A stretch of DNA of 64,000 nucleotides, taken from NCBI RefSeq assembly GCF_030296015.1, contig NZ_AP027368.1, positions 3,038,001-3,102,000 of the forward strand, read 5' to 3'. The DNA is from Ferrimonas sp. YFM. GTDB taxonomy: Bacteria > Pseudomonadota > Gammaproteobacteria > Enterobacterales > Shewanellaceae. Shown here in pieces: positions 25,204-33,772 of this stretch. Below the pieces are notes generated by a model. The model was not told the origin of the DNA. It saw only the letters and a program-made list of their open reading frames with translations, and ran no database searches. Both the position numbers and the translations under genes were made by a program. Position 1 is the first letter of the stretch, and each line of letters begins with the position of its first letter.

Positions 25204-26181
25204 TTAAAACTCTACGCTGGCCTTGATGGCTTCAAAGATCTTCAGATGATCCGCCATATGCGCCTGCTCCAGCGCCAGGGGGTATGGAGTGTCCATGCCA
25301 CACACCCGGGCGATGGGGGACTCCAGATGCAGGAAGCACTCCTGCTGAATGGTGGCGGCGATCTCGCCAGCAAAACCACCTGTGATGGGCGCCTCATGGC
25401 TCACCAGCAAACGGCCGGTTTTGCATACCGACTTGGCCACGGTGTCCACGTCCCAGGGCAGCAGGGTACGCAGGTCGATGATCTCGCAGCTGATGCCGAT
25501 GTCGGCAGCCATCTTGGCGGCCTTCTCGATCAGCTCCATCTGGGCACCCCAGCCCAGCAGGGTGATGTCGCTGCCGCTCTGCACCACCTCTGCCTTGGAG
25601 AGGCTGATGGTGTATTCGCCCTCGGGCACCTCGCCAACAGAGGCGCGGTAGAGGCGCTTGGGCTCGAAGAACACCACAGGGTTGTCGTCGCGGATGGAGG
25701 CCAGCAGCAAACCCTTGGCTTCATAGGGGTTGCGCGGCACCACAATTTTCAGCCCTGGGGTGTGGGTAAAGTAGGCCTCGGGGGACTGGGAGTGGTAATG
25801 ACCACCGGCGATGCCACCGCCATAGGGGGTGCGCACGGTCAGGCGGCCGACGTCAAACTCGTTGCCGGAGCGGTAACGGAACTTGGCGGACTCGTTCACC
25901 AGCTGGTCAAAGGCCGGGAAGATGTAGTCGGCAAACTGGATCTCGGCGATGGCGGTGCTGCCCTGGGCAGCCAGACCGTTGGCAAAGCCGATGATTCCCT
26001 GCTCGGTGAGCGGGGTGTTGAAGCAGCGCTCCTTGCCGTACTTCTCCTGCAGCTTGGAGGTGGCGCGGAACACACCACCGAAGTGGCCGACGTCCTCACC
26101 AAACACCACGGCGGAGTCATCGGTGGCCATGGCGATGTCCATGGCGCTGTTGATCGCTTGTAACAGGTTCATCTGGGCCAT
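25204..26181 (-). CDS. bkdA2: Branched-chain 2-oxoacid dehydrogenase E1 beta subunit
   Basis: The beta subunit of the thiamine diphosphate-dependent E1 decarboxylase. The 325-residue protein starts [21 protein letters not shown] and has the transketolase-type pyrimidine-binding signature [16 protein letters not shown], then [38 protein letters not shown] and a C-terminal domain with [14 protein letters not shown]. It lies 3 bases after the E1 alpha gene and 11 before bkdB, so all three should be made as one transcript. Confidence 0.93.
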   Translation of the reverse strand: MAQMNLLQAINSAMDIAMATDDSAVVFGEDVGHFGGVFRATSKLQEKYGKERCFNTPLTEQGIIGFANGLAAQGSTAIAEIQFADYIFPAFDQLVNESAKFRYRSGNEFDVGRLTVRTPYGGGIAGGHYHSQSPEAYFTHTPGLKIVVPRNPYEAKGLLLASIRDDNPVVFFEPKRLYRASVGEVPEGEYTISLSKAEVVQSGSDITLLGWGAQMELIEKAAKMAADIGISCEIIDLRTLLPWDVDTVAKSVCKTGRLLVSHEAPITGGFAGEIAATIQQECFLHLESPIARVCGMDTPYPLALEQAHMADHLKIFEAIKASVEF

Positions 26182-26184
26182 GGG

Positions 26185-27360
26185 TTACGCCTCCTTGCCA
26201 CTGTCTGCGGGGTAGTGGTCGGGGTAACGAGCCATGTGATCCCGGGTCTCTTGCAGTTGTTTCTCCAGGTGCTCGGGTACGGTGTCGTACACGTCGGTCA
26301 CCAGGGTGTCATAGGCGGGTTTAGGCAGGGTTTCAGCCACCTTCACCGCCGCCAGCACCTCCTTGCGGTACTGGTCATACAGGGCCTCATCCTGCTCCTC
26401 ACTCCACCAGCCCTGAGCCAGCAACCACAGCTTGAAGCGCAGCACCGGGTCGTGCTCGCGCCACTTGGCCTCCTCCTCGCGGGAGCGGTAGCCGGAAGGA
26501 TCGTCGGAGCTGGAGTGCGCTCCCAGGCGGTAGCTCATCGCCTCAATCAGCACCGGCTTGTTCTCCGCCACGGCGATGGCACGGGCCTGCTGAGTGGCGG
26601 CCAGTACCGCCAGCATGTCGTTGCCGTCCACCCGGATGGTGTTGATGCCGTAGCCCACACCACGGGGGGCGATGCCGTCACCGGCAAACTGCTCTGAGGT
26701 GGGGGTGGAAATGGCGTAGCCGTTGTTGCGGCAGAAGAAGATGGCCGGACAGTTGAGCACCGCCGCCATGTTCAGGCCGGCGTGGAAGTCGCCCTCGGAC
26801 GCGGCGCCTTCACCGAAGTAACACAGGGTCACCGCCTCTTTGCCCGCCCGCTTCTGGCCATAGGCGTAGCCGGCGGCCTGAGGGATCTGGGTGCCCAGGG
26901 GCGAGGAGACCGTCATGTAGTTGAGCTCGTTGCTGCCGTAGTGGATCGGCATCTGACGGCCCTTACCCAGATCCTTCACGTTGGAGAACATCTGGTTCAT
27001 GAACTGCTCGGTGGTGAAACCGCGGTAACGCAGGGCGGCCTGCTCGCGGTACTGGGCCATGATCATGTCATCCTGACTCAGGGCCGCGGCGCTGCCCACC
27101 ACGGCCGCTTCCTCGCCGATGCAGGTCATGTAGAAACTGATGCGACCCTGACGCTGGGCGGCCAACATCCGCTCATCCAGTACCCGGGTAAACACCGCTG
27201 TGTCATAGATTTTGAGCGCCAGTTCCTGATCGATGTCAGGCAGGGTGGCGCCGGGGTAAGGGGTTCCGTCGGACTGCAAGATCTTCAGTTCAGGGATCTT
27301 CAAAGCGTGACCCGAGGTCATGACCGCCTTGTGCACCTGATGTTGAGGTTCGAGGCTCAT
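26185..27360 (-). CDS. bkdA1: Branched-chain 2-oxoacid dehydrogenase E1 alpha subunit
   Basis: The alpha subunit carries the thiamine diphosphate pocket. The ATG at 27360 gives 391 residues; the longer frame upstream crosses the promoter region and is unlikely to be translated. The ThDP motif is YFGEGAASEGDFHAGLNMAAVLNCP...CRNNGYAIS. The loop YRLGAHSSSDDPSGYR closely matches the branched-chain E1 alpha loop and separates it from pyruvate E1 alpha. First gene of the operon. The upstream region holds a palindrome and a CRP-like site, listed separately. Confidence 0.92.
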   Translation of the reverse strand: MSLEPQHQVHKAVMTSGHALKIPELKILQSDGTPYPGATLPDIDQELALKIYDTAVFTRVLDERMLAAQRQGRISFYMTCIGEEAAVVGSAAALSQDDMIMAQYREQAALRYRGFTTEQFMNQMFSNVKDLGKGRQMPIHYGSNELNYMTVSSPLGTQIPQAAGYAYGQKRAGKEAVTLCYFGEGAASEGDFHAGLNMAAVLNCPAIFFCRNNGYAISTPTSEQFAGDGIAPRGVGYGINTIRVDGNDMLAVLAATQQARAIAVAENKPVLIEAMSYRLGAHSSSDDPSGYRSREEEAKWREHDPVLRFKLWLLAQGWWSEEQDEALYDQYRKEVLAAVKVAETLPKPAYDTLVTDVYDTVPEHLEKQLQETRDHMARYPDHYPADSGKEA

Positions 27361-27413
27361 TATTTCGCTTCCGTCTTGTGTCTGAGGCCAGCATCCCTGG
27401 CCGTTTATTATCA

Positions 27414-27429
27414 CCAAACCTGGGTTTGG
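27414..27429. promoter_or_regulatory. PsrA-like operator palindrome before bkdA1
   Basis: CCAAACCTGGGTTTGG is a perfect 7-2-7 palindrome. It fits the published PsrA pattern CAAAC-N4-GTTTG (a TetR-family fatty-acid regulator of gammaproteobacteria). It lies just downstream of a possible TTGAGC/TAACCT promoter (-10 near 27449-27454), a good position for repression. Confidence 0.55.
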
Positions 27430-27487
27430 CCTTGTTATGTTTGGGCTAAGGTTACTGCCTGCCCATAGGGTGCTCAAGGTGGGAGCC

Positions 27488-27509
27488 ATCCATGATCGCG
27501 ATCACACTT
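27488..27509. promoter_or_regulatory. CRP-like site upstream of the bkd operon
   Basis: The core CATGATCGCGATCACA has a perfect TGATCGCGATCA palindrome, a full TCACA half-site and a weaker CATGA half-site. It is centred near 27498, about 55-60 bases upstream of the likely bkdA1 start point, a class I activator position. Confidence 0.5.
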
Positions 27510-27560
27510 TGTCAGCTGTATCGCAATATTTACAGTGACTTCTCACCAGGCACTCTAAAT

Positions 27561-28607
27561 CTACTCAAATCGTTCGTCTATTTCTGTGGGCACCACGGTC
27601 AGCAGCGCCCGCTGACCGATGGCCACGTTGGCGTTGGGGAAGATGATCGACTCCGCCACCTCCCCGACCCTCACCTCCAGCTCGCCATCGTTGGCCAGCA
27701 GATGCCCCGGGGCAAACTCGGTGAAGTTGGCCTGATCATCGGCGAAGGTGAACTGAAAATCCTCATGGTGCTTGTTCAGCACCTGGCAGACATCAAACAC
27801 CACACTCTTCGACAGGGGCGGATAATCTAGTGCCTCGGCGGCAATCAACCTGGCCAGCTGCGCCTTGCAGGAGGCGAAGCGGCTCATGTCGTTCTTGCCG
27901 AAGGGGTACACCTTGCCCAGCTCCACGGTGAAGGCATCGGCGCCAAACTCGTTGGAGGAGAAGTAGCTGTAGGTGGTGGTGGGGTTGTGAGACAGCAGAA
28001 TGGTCTGCACGCCGCACCCGGCCAGGAAGCGAATCTGCTCGATGCTCCAGGGGCGCCCCGGGCGGTAGGGATAAACCGCAAACTTCTCCCGCTGGGAATC
28101 GCGGATGGCGGTATGCAGATCGTAGTGGAACCGCTTGCGTCCCGGCTCTTTGAAGAACTCTCTGACTGTCTGCTCCAACAGGGCCGCCCGGCGCTTTTCG
28201 TCGTTGGGCTCCCCCTTGGCGTGGGCGCCGCTGAACAGCCGGTTCATGTTCTCTGCCACGCCCCGGGTGCCATTGACCATCGCCTGGGTATTGCCCAGTT
28301 GCACCAGCAGCCGCTGGCGACAGGTGAGGCTGCCATCGATGATGGCGTTCACCAGCTCATTCACCAGCTCGATGGGGGCGGTCTCATTGCCATGAACGCC
28401 ACAGGAGAGCACGATGTCGCTGTCGCCGGGCTCAGCCGGTTCGATGGCCAGGATGCCGGTGTCGATGAGGGTCAGTAGAGTACCGTCGGCCAGGGTGCGG
28501 CTTTCCGGTTGCTTGCGGGGGTGGGGATGGGCCAAGGTCAGCGCCAAAAGATCCTGGTGTTCAAATAACACGTCGCACTCCAATTGCTTTTTTCTTGTGC
28601 CGGCCAT
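27561..28607 (-). CDS. astE: Succinylglutamate desuccinylase/aspartoacylase family protein (AstE-like)
   Basis: AstE removes succinate from N-succinylglutamate in the last step of the arginine succinyltransferase pathway. The 348-residue zinc hydrolase has the metal-binding block SCGVHGNETAPIEL (His and Glu) with the third ligand in HYDLHTAIR, plus the substrate-binding NMNRLF and SKVGKVYPFGKNDMS-like region VELGKVYPFG. Length matches AstE. The other ast genes are not in this window, as in some Shewanella-type genomes where astE stands apart. Aspartoacylase-like activity on another acyl amino acid cannot be excluded. Confidence 0.85.
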   Translation of the reverse strand: MAGTRKKQLECDVLFEHQDLLALTLAHPHPRKQPESRTLADGTLLTLIDTGILAIEPAEPGDSDIVLSCGVHGNETAPIELVNELVNAIIDGSLTCRQRLLVQLGNTQAMVNGTRGVAENMNRLFSGAHAKGEPNDEKRRAALLEQTVREFFKEPGRKRFHYDLHTAIRDSQREKFAVYPYRPGRPWSIEQIRFLAGCGVQTILLSHNPTTTYSYFSSNEFGADAFTVELGKVYPFGKNDMSRFASCKAQLARLIAAEALDYPPLSKSVVFDVCQVLNKHHEDFQFTFADDQANFTEFAPGHLLANDGELEVRVGEVAESIIFPNANVAIGQRALLTVVPTEIDERFE

Positions 28608-28657
28608 TGTAGCCTCAGAAGCCGCAAAGCGGCACCCCGGACGATTAAGATTCGGGG

Positions 28658-28721
28658 TTGCAATCTGTCATGGAGCTGATACAGTTTACGGACATTCGGA
28701 CGTTTAGCCGTCTAGAAATCC
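28658..28721 (+). promoter_or_regulatory. msrA promoter with tandem MetJ-like boxes
   Basis: TTGCAA (28658) and TACAGT (28680) are spaced 16 bases apart. Directly downstream, contiguous 8-mers at 28690, 28698, 28706 and 28714 read GGACATTC, GGACGTTT, AGCCGTCT and AGAAATCC. Against the MetJ box AGACGTCT the middle two match 6/8 and 7/8. MetJ binds tandem 8-bp boxes, so repression of msrA by MetJ plus SAM is possible. Confidence 0.45.
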
Positions 28722-28739
28722 AGATTGAGGAGTCAGGTT

Positions 28740-29222
28740 ATGGCCATTGCCACCTTCGGTGCAGGATGTTTTTGGGGTGTAGAGCAGTTCTTCAAGGAGC
28801 TTGATGGCGTGACCTCGGCGGTGTGTGGCTACATGGGCGGCGATCAGGACAACCCCAGCTATGAGCAGGTGAAGACCGGGGAAACCGGTCACGCCGAGGT
28901 GGTGCAGGTAGAGTTCGATGAAGCCCGCATCAGCTATCAACAACTGCTGGATACCTTCTGGCAGTTCCACAACCCCACCACGGTGAATCAGCAGGGAGAG
29001 GATCACGGCAGCCAGTACCGCAGTGTGGTGTTTTTCCACGATGATACTCAGCGTGACACCGCCGAAGCTTCCAAGGCGCACCAGCAGGCAGAGGGATACT
29101 GGAAGGATAAAACCATTGTCACCGCCATCGAGCCGGTGACCAACTTCTTCCGCGCCGAGGAGTACCATCAGGGCTACTTCGACAAGCACGACCTGCCCAG
29201 CTGCCACATCGCCCTGTACTGA
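28740..29222 (+). CDS. msrA: Peptide-methionine (S)-S-oxide reductase MsrA
   Basis: MsrA reduces the S-epimer of methionine sulfoxide in proteins and free methionine. The catalytic block GAGCFWGVEQFF carries the nucleophilic Cys near residue 10. The conserved GYMGG, YEQVKTGETGHAEVVQV, FWQFHNPT and DHGSQYRS segments follow. The ATG at 28740 has GAGGAG seven bases upstream and gives 160 residues, the short MsrA form without the long N-terminal extension of E. coli MsrA. Divergent from the astE-like gene. The promoter region carries MetJ-like boxes. Confidence 0.95.
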   Translation: MAIATFGAGCFWGVEQFFKELDGVTSAVCGYMGGDQDNPSYEQVKTGETGHAEVVQVEFDEARISYQQLLDTFWQFHNPTTVNQQGEDHGSQYRSVVFFHDDTQRDTAEASKAHQQAEGYWKDKTIVTAIEPVTNFFRAEEYHQGYFDKHDLPSCHIALY

Positions 29223-29251
29223 GCCTCTGTTTCCGGCCTAAGGGCTGAGAA

Positions 29252-29761
29252 CTAGACGCTCAGGGGCAGCGCCTCGATGGCGGGGCGCTCGAAGGTGAGA
29301 TCCCACAGCTGTCGTTGCTCGTTGAAGTGACGCCGGGTGCACCTGAAGCCAAATTTCTCCAGAATCCGGGCGGACGCGGCGTTCTGCTCGAAGGCTTCCG
29401 CCACCAGAGGCGCATCGGGGTGATGGTCTGCCACCCAATTCATCAGCGCCGCCATCGTGGCACTACCCAATCCCTGTCCCCAGTAACGCCGGGCCAGCTT
29501 ATAGCCCACCTCGTAATGGGCACTCTCCCCCCGGTAGAAGGCGGCGGTACCTATGCTGCCGAGAATGGGGTGTTCCACCACCCACAGCTTCAATCCCTCG
29601 GGATCGTCGTAACCGGCCAGCAAATCGGGCATCTGCACCTGAATTTGCGCCAGTGTCTGCGGGCCGCGGTCGGTAAAGCGCATCACCTCTGGGTCGCGCT
29701 CCAGCTCATAGAGCCACTGCTCATCCTCTGCCGTCAGCGGTCTGAGACTCAATTTGCTCAA
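29252..29761 (-). CDS. GNAT family N-acetyltransferase (RimJ/RimL-like)
   Basis: A 169-residue acetyl-CoA-dependent acetyltransferase. Opening LSLRPLTAEDEQWLYELERDPEVMRF and the acetyl-CoA loop VGYKLARRYWGQGLGSATMAAL (Q/RxxGxG/A form, WGQGLGSA) are followed by EAFEQNAASARILEKFGF, the RimJ/RimL-type ending. The substrate is unknown: ribosomal proteins, small amines and antibiotics are all possible. TTG start at 29761 supported by AAGGAG seven bases upstream. It follows the 135-residue unknown gene by 10 bases and is probably cotranscribed with it. Confidence 0.85.
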   Translation of the reverse strand: MSKLSLRPLTAEDEQWLYELERDPEVMRFTDRGPQTLAQIQVQMPDLLAGYDDPEGLKLWVVEHPILGSIGTAAFYRGESAHYEVGYKLARRYWGQGLGSATMAALMNWVADHHPDAPLVAEAFEQNAASARILEKFGFRCTRRHFNEQRQLWDLTFERPAIEALPLSV

Positions 29762-29771
29762 GACTGTCTCC

Positions 29772-30179
29772 TTAATTCTGCTCCGGGGTTTCGATGCGAT
29801 CGGTCACCACCCTGCCCTGCTCTACCTCCAGCACCCTGGCCCGTTCGTAGATCAGCTTAAAGTCCAGTTCCGGCTTGCAATCCAGCAGCTCGCCCTGTGG
29901 CAGGAGCAGCTCCCCGCTGAACCAATGGGCAAACACCGGGCCGTCAGTGAGCCGGTACTTACCCCTGAGCTCCTTCAGATACAGCCGCCCGTCGTCAACG
30001 GACCAGGTGCCCAGGTATTCGCGCCAGCAACAGGAGGACAGCAGGGCTCTGTCCACCGCCTCCCACTCGTCTTCGGTACGCGCAGCGACACCCTGGCCGA
30101 GTTTCGGCAGGGATGGCCAGTCATCGAGGGGATGGAACTCACCATCAAGATAGATAAAATCCGGAGTCTGTGCGGTCAT
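29772..30179 (-). CDS. Conserved hypothetical protein, 135 aa
   Basis: I do not recognise a named function. The protein is soluble and acidic, with no signal or membrane segment. The middle WREYLGTWSVDDGRLYLKEL, followed by VFAHWFSGELLLPQGELL, resembles a family of uncharacterised proteins sharing a YxGTWxxxDGRLYL block and a WFSGEL block. Start supported by AAAGGAG eight bases upstream. It is followed by the GNAT gene after 10 bases, so the two may work together, but nothing in the sequence says how. Confidence 0.7.
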   Translation of the reverse strand: MTAQTPDFIYLDGEFHPLDDWPSLPKLGQGVAARTEDEWEAVDRALLSSCCWREYLGTWSVDDGRLYLKELRGKYRLTDGPVFAHWFSGELLLPQGELLDCKPELDFKLIYERARVLEVEQGRVVTDRIETPEQN

Positions 30180-30268
30180 CGGCCCTTCTCCTTTACATCA
30201 TCAAAACTGCGTATTGGGACAGATGCACCCCCATCGCCACCTCAAGGGTACCCGCTTTTCGTTAACCG

Positions 30269-30709
30269 TCAGCCCTTGACTGTGGTCAGCATGCAGGTGG
30301 CCGTGGCCATCGCCAATAACCGTCCCTTCTCATCGATGAGCTTACCCTCGGAGACCCCCAGGGAGCGGGTCATGCTCACCACCTGCCCCTCGGCCCTGAG
30401 TCTGGCCGCCTTGGGCACCGGCCTGAGCATCTTCACATTCAGCTCTATGGTGCCATAGCCCTGCCCCGCTTCCAGCATGGTGTGCACCGCACACCCGGTC
30501 ACCGAGTCCAGTACTGTGGCGGCAAAGCCGCCATGGACGCCGCCCAGGGGGTTGGTGTGCCGCTCATCGGCCTGGGCTTCAAACACCACCCCGCCCTTTT
30601 TCACCGACACCGCCTTCATGGTGATGGTCTCGGCCATATTGGGGTGGGGGATCTTGCCTGTGGCGATGGCACTCATCACCTCCAGGCCGCTCATGGAATC
30701 CACTGACAT
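30269..30709 (-). CDS. PaaI-family hotdog thioesterase
   Basis: A 146-residue acyl-CoA thioesterase-like hotdog protein. The core HTNPLGGVHGGFAATVLDSVTGCAVHTML contains the HGG(F)xxxxxD motif that forms the active site of PaaI/ComA thioesterases, and ends in TATCMLTT. The ATG at 30709 is chosen for the AAGGAG six bases upstream rather than the longer frame. The acyl substrate is unknown. Monocistronic, between the 135-residue unknown gene and the pgm terminator. Confidence 0.85.
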   Translation of the reverse strand: MSVDSMSGLEVMSAIATGKIPHPNMAETITMKAVSVKKGGVVFEAQADERHTNPLGGVHGGFAATVLDSVTGCAVHTMLEAGQGYGTIELNVKMLRPVPKAARLRAEGQVVSMTRSLGVSEGKLIDEKGRLLAMATATCMLTTVKG

Positions 30710-30820
30710 TACCGCTCCTTGTCTGTTCTGCCCATTCCTCAGGCTACAACTCACTCATTAACCATGCCTTTATCACCACACCTCTGGCAAGCCGTCTGGC
30801 CACCTGACGTGGCATCACGC

Positions 30821-30853
30821 CAAAAAAAAACGGCAGCCCAGGGCTGCCGTTTT
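30821..30853 (-). terminator. Intrinsic terminator of the seqA-pgm operon
   Basis: Minus-strand ACGGCAGC, loop CCTGG, GCTGCCGT, then nine T residues, starting 16 bases after the pgm stop. Confidence 0.9.
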
Positions 30854-30868
30854 CTGCGAAGCTGTGCC

Positions 30869-32512
30869 TTACTTGGCGGCGAACACACTGTCCACCAGAG
30901 CCTTGGCATCCTCAATCAATTCAGCCAGATGGGCTTCACTCTTCAGGCTCTCGGCGTAGATCTTATAGATCGCCTCGGTGCCGGAAGGACGGGCGGCAAA
31001 CCAGCCGTTGTCCGTGGTCACCTTGAGGCCACCGATGGCCGCACCGTTGCCGGGGGCCTGAGTCAGCTTGGCGGTGATCGCCTCACCGGCCAGGGTGTCG
31101 GACTTGACCATTTCGGGGTCCATCGCCTTCAGCAGCGCCTTCTGTTCATCGTTGGCCGGGGCATCGATGCGGCTGTAGAACGCCTGACCAAACTTCTGCT
31201 CCAGACGACGGTAGTGCTCGGCAGGCGATGCTTCGGTCACCGCCAGGATCTCCGCCGCCAGCAGGCCCAGGATGAAGCCGTCCTTGTCGGTGGAAAAGGC
31301 GTGTCCGGCCCTGTCCAGGAAGCTGGCTCCGGCGCTCTCCTCGCCGCCAAAGGCCAGGTCGCCGCCATGGAGGCCGCTGACGAACCACTTAAAGCCCACA
31401 GGCACTTCGTTCAGCACCCGGCCATGATCCGCCACCACCTTATCGATGATGGCACTGGACACCAGAGTCTTACCCACGGGCAAGTCGCTGCGCCAGTTGG
31501 GACGATGCCCCAGCAGGTAATCGATGGCCACCGCCAGGTAGTGGTTGGGGTTCATCAGGCCGCCGTCGCGACAGACGATGCCGTGACGGTCGAAGTCGGG
31601 ATCATTGCCAATGCTGATGTCGAACTGATCTTTAATCTTCAGCAGATTGGCCATGGCATAAGGGGAGGAGCAATCCATGCGGATCTTGCCGTCCTTATCC
31701 AGGGGCATGAAGGCAAACGCCGGGTCCACCACCGGGTTGGCCACCTCGATGTTCAGGCCATAGCGCTCGGCGATACGAGGCCAGGTGTGGATGCCGGAGC
31801 CGCCCATGGGGTCGACACCGATCTTCAGGCCCGCCTTGCGGATCGCCTCGAAATCGATCACCCCGGCCAGGTGCTCCACATAGGTGCCAATCATGTCCAC
31901 CTGCTCCACCAGGCCGGTGGCCATGGCCACGTCCAGGGTCACCTGACGCACACCCTGCAGGCCGTCACTCAGGTAGGCATTGGCACGGTCGGCGATGTAG
32001 CCGGTGGCGTCGGTATCCGCCGGCCCGCCGTGGGGCGGGTTGTACTTGATGCCCCCGTCCTGTGGCGGGTTATGGGAAGGCGTCAGAATCAGGCCATCGG
32101 CCAGTTCGCCGCCCTGGCGGTTGTGATCCAGGATGGCGTGAGACACCACAGGAGTGGCCACAAAGCCACGCTCCTGCTGCACCCGAACCGTTACTCCGTT
32201 GGCGGCCAGCACCTGCAGCACAGAGGCAAAGGCGGACTGACTCAGGCCATGGGTGTCAAACCCCAGGTAGAGAGGGCCGGTAAACCCCTGCTCGCTTCGG
32301 TAATCCACCACCGCCTGGGCAATGGCCAGGATGTGCTGCTCGTTAAAGGAGCGGCTCAGGGCACAACCACGGTGGCCCGAGGTCCCAAAGCTGACCTGTT
32401 CGGCGCCCTGGCTGGGGTTGGGTTTTAGGGTGTAATAGCTGCTGATGAGATGGCTGACGTCGATAACATCAGCCGGGCCGGCAACGGTGCCGGCCCGGGA
32501 ATGGATTGCCAT
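30869..32512 (-). CDS. pgm: Phosphoglucomutase (alpha-D-glucose specific)
   Basis: Interconverts glucose 1-phosphate and glucose 6-phosphate, linking glycogen and cell-envelope sugar synthesis with glycolysis. The ATG at 32512 gives 547 residues, against 546 in E. coli Pgm. The phosphoserine loop is [21 protein letters not shown]. The N-terminal [14 protein letters not shown], metal loop NDPDFDRHG, sugar loop [10 protein letters not shown] and phosphate-binding [15 protein letters not shown] are all present. It follows seqA by 52 bases on the same strand, the E. coli order. Confidence 0.97.
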   Translation of the reverse strand: MAIHSRAGTVAGPADVIDVSHLISSYYTLKPNPSQGAEQVSFGTSGHRGCALSRSFNEQHILAIAQAVVDYRSEQGFTGPLYLGFDTHGLSQSAFASVLQVLAANGVTVRVQQERGFVATPVVSHAILDHNRQGGELADGLILTPSHNPPQDGGIKYNPPHGGPADTDATGYIADRANAYLSDGLQGVRQVTLDVAMATGLVEQVDMIGTYVEHLAGVIDFEAIRKAGLKIGVDPMGGSGIHTWPRIAERYGLNIEVANPVVDPAFAFMPLDKDGKIRMDCSSPYAMANLLKIKDQFDISIGNDPDFDRHGIVCRDGGLMNPNHYLAVAIDYLLGHRPNWRSDLPVGKTLVSSAIIDKVVADHGRVLNEVPVGFKWFVSGLHGGDLAFGGEESAGASFLDRAGHAFSTDKDGFILGLLAAEILAVTEASPAEHYRRLEQKFGQAFYSRIDAPANDEQKALLKAMDPEMVKSDTLAGEAITAKLTQAPGNGAAIGGLKVTTDNGWFAARPSGTEAIYKIYAESLKSEAHLAELIEDAKALVDSVFAAK

Positions 32513-32564
32513 AAATTGTCCTACTAAGTGGCTTCCGTGCGTCGGAGTAGTAAAGGTAGCGGCC

Positions 32565-33128
32565 TCAGATGCGGGCCGCAATGTCCTTGGCTACGTCCAC
32601 GGGGCACCCCAGAGACTCGGCAGCAGAGCTCAGCAGGGAGCGCTTCTTGCCGGTGTTGTTGTTGGTGGTCACCCAGTACTGGCTGTCGCCAATCTGCTTG
32701 GGGTTGGCACTCTTACTGGCGGAGAGCAGCTCATCTTTGCTGGTGGCAAAGTAGAGGCGGTCACGACCGCGGATCTCCAGTACGGAGGCAAAGGCTTCAG
32801 GCTGCTGACGATAGAGGGCGTCCAGCAGGTAGAGGAAGCGACCAACGGCGCCCTTCTGCTTCTCCAGCAGGGCATCGTCCAACAGCTCATTGAACTGGCC
32901 GGCCTCGGCCACTCGGGAACGAACTTCCACCTGCGCCTTGGGCGCTTCAACGACGGCTTCACCGGACTCCAGTCCGGGCTGGCTTACATGCTTGGGCTTA
33001 GGGGCCTCTGCCGCGGTACCGGGCAGGTCCAAAAGACGGCGCAAGATGTCAGAAGCACTCTCGCCGATACGCTGAGTGTTGCTGGCAATATGACTGTAAA
33101 GTTCGTCGTCGATTTCGATGTATTTCAT
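32565..33128 (-). CDS. seqA: Replication initiation sequestration protein SeqA
   Basis: SeqA binds hemimethylated GATC sites and blocks re-initiation at oriC. The 187-residue protein has the N-terminal oligomerisation part [33 protein letters not shown] and the C-terminal DNA-binding domain with [31 protein letters not shown] and [19 protein letters not shown], which is almost diagnostic (Asn-rich NNNTGKK loop). A Pro/Ala/Glu-rich linker separates the two. Upstream of pgm in one operon and divergent from ybfF. Confidence 0.97.
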   Translation of the reverse strand: MKYIEIDDELYSHIASNTQRIGESASDILRRLLDLPGTAAEAPKPKHVSQPGLESGEAVVEAPKAQVEVRSRVAEAGQFNELLDDALLEKQKGAVGRFLYLLDALYRQQPEAFASVLEIRGRDRLYFATSKDELLSASKSANPKQIGDSQYWVTTNNNTGKKRSLLSSAAESLGCPVDVAKDIAARI

Positions 33129-33772
33129 GGGCTTTCCAATCGCCGGGGTTCAAGTCGTCACGCATTATAAACACACCTGGGGAGATCAGACCAAGCCACC
33201 GATTGCTTTTTGCCGTTGCCATCCGCACAATTTGCGCCATCAAACTTTAGGGCATGTAGATCTTTACTGAATACTTTTGCGCCAGCACCTGGCCTCTGTG
33301 ACATCAATAAGATCGAAGTTTGCCCTGAACTGGGTTGCCTCCAAGCGGATAGGAGCGCCCTTCGGGGCTGGCCTGACGACAACCACTCTGCGTTGTTCGA
33401 TATTGACGTAGAGCAGTACCAACACAATTTGATATCTGCGAGCTCAGTTGAAATAAAACGGGCTTCAGGCAAGGCAGCCAATCAAAGCTCTAGTGGTTCT
33501 AAAGCGAGATTGGCAAACGCAGCATGAAGTCCGTTTTAATCAACCCGCAGGGAAGTTGCCCTGAGCGTTGACTCTGTGTTGTGACTCTTTAGAAGGGCAA
33601 TACCATTCCTTCAGAGTCACGCCTTGATTCATCACTCATGGCAACTTCTGAGCGACACAGCTACCACATTGGGCTGGTACCTTGCCTGCAATCGAACGCC
33701 TTGATTGGTTGCCGTCATTCTCAGCCAAAAGTTCACCATCAAAGATCAACACACCCTAGGAATCAGGATGTC
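33129..33772. other. 644-base intergenic region between seqA and ybfF
   Basis: No convincing gene. Short frames on both strands lack ribosome sites and family features. From about 33330 to 33540 there is a low-coding stretch with an inverted GCCAATC/GATTGGC pair (33476-33516). From 33551 to 33650 there is a large imperfect hairpin, listed separately. The seqA and ybfF promoters must lie here but no clear -35/-10 pair stands out. It may hold a repeat element or an untranslated RNA. Confidence 0.5.
33551..33650. repeat. ~100-base imperfect inverted repeat
   Basis: Left arm 33551-33596 and right arm 33608-33650 are complementary over most of ~43-46 bases. The outer part pairs GAAGTTGCC with GGCAACTTC, and the inner part pairs GTGACTC...AGAAGG with CCTTC...GAGTCAC, around an 11-base loop. 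No T-tract follows. It could be a miniature mobile element, a cruciform regulatory site, or the core of a structured RNA. Confidence 0.7.

Noticed and set aside
30719-32428. 569-residue plus-strand frame opposite pgm
   Set aside because: Antisense shadow of pgm, which has all catalytic motifs and a proper start.
33158-33527. Two overlapping ~105-residue frames between seqA and ybfF
   Set aside because: No ribosome sites, no domain and irregular codon use. They are more likely non-coding sequence.
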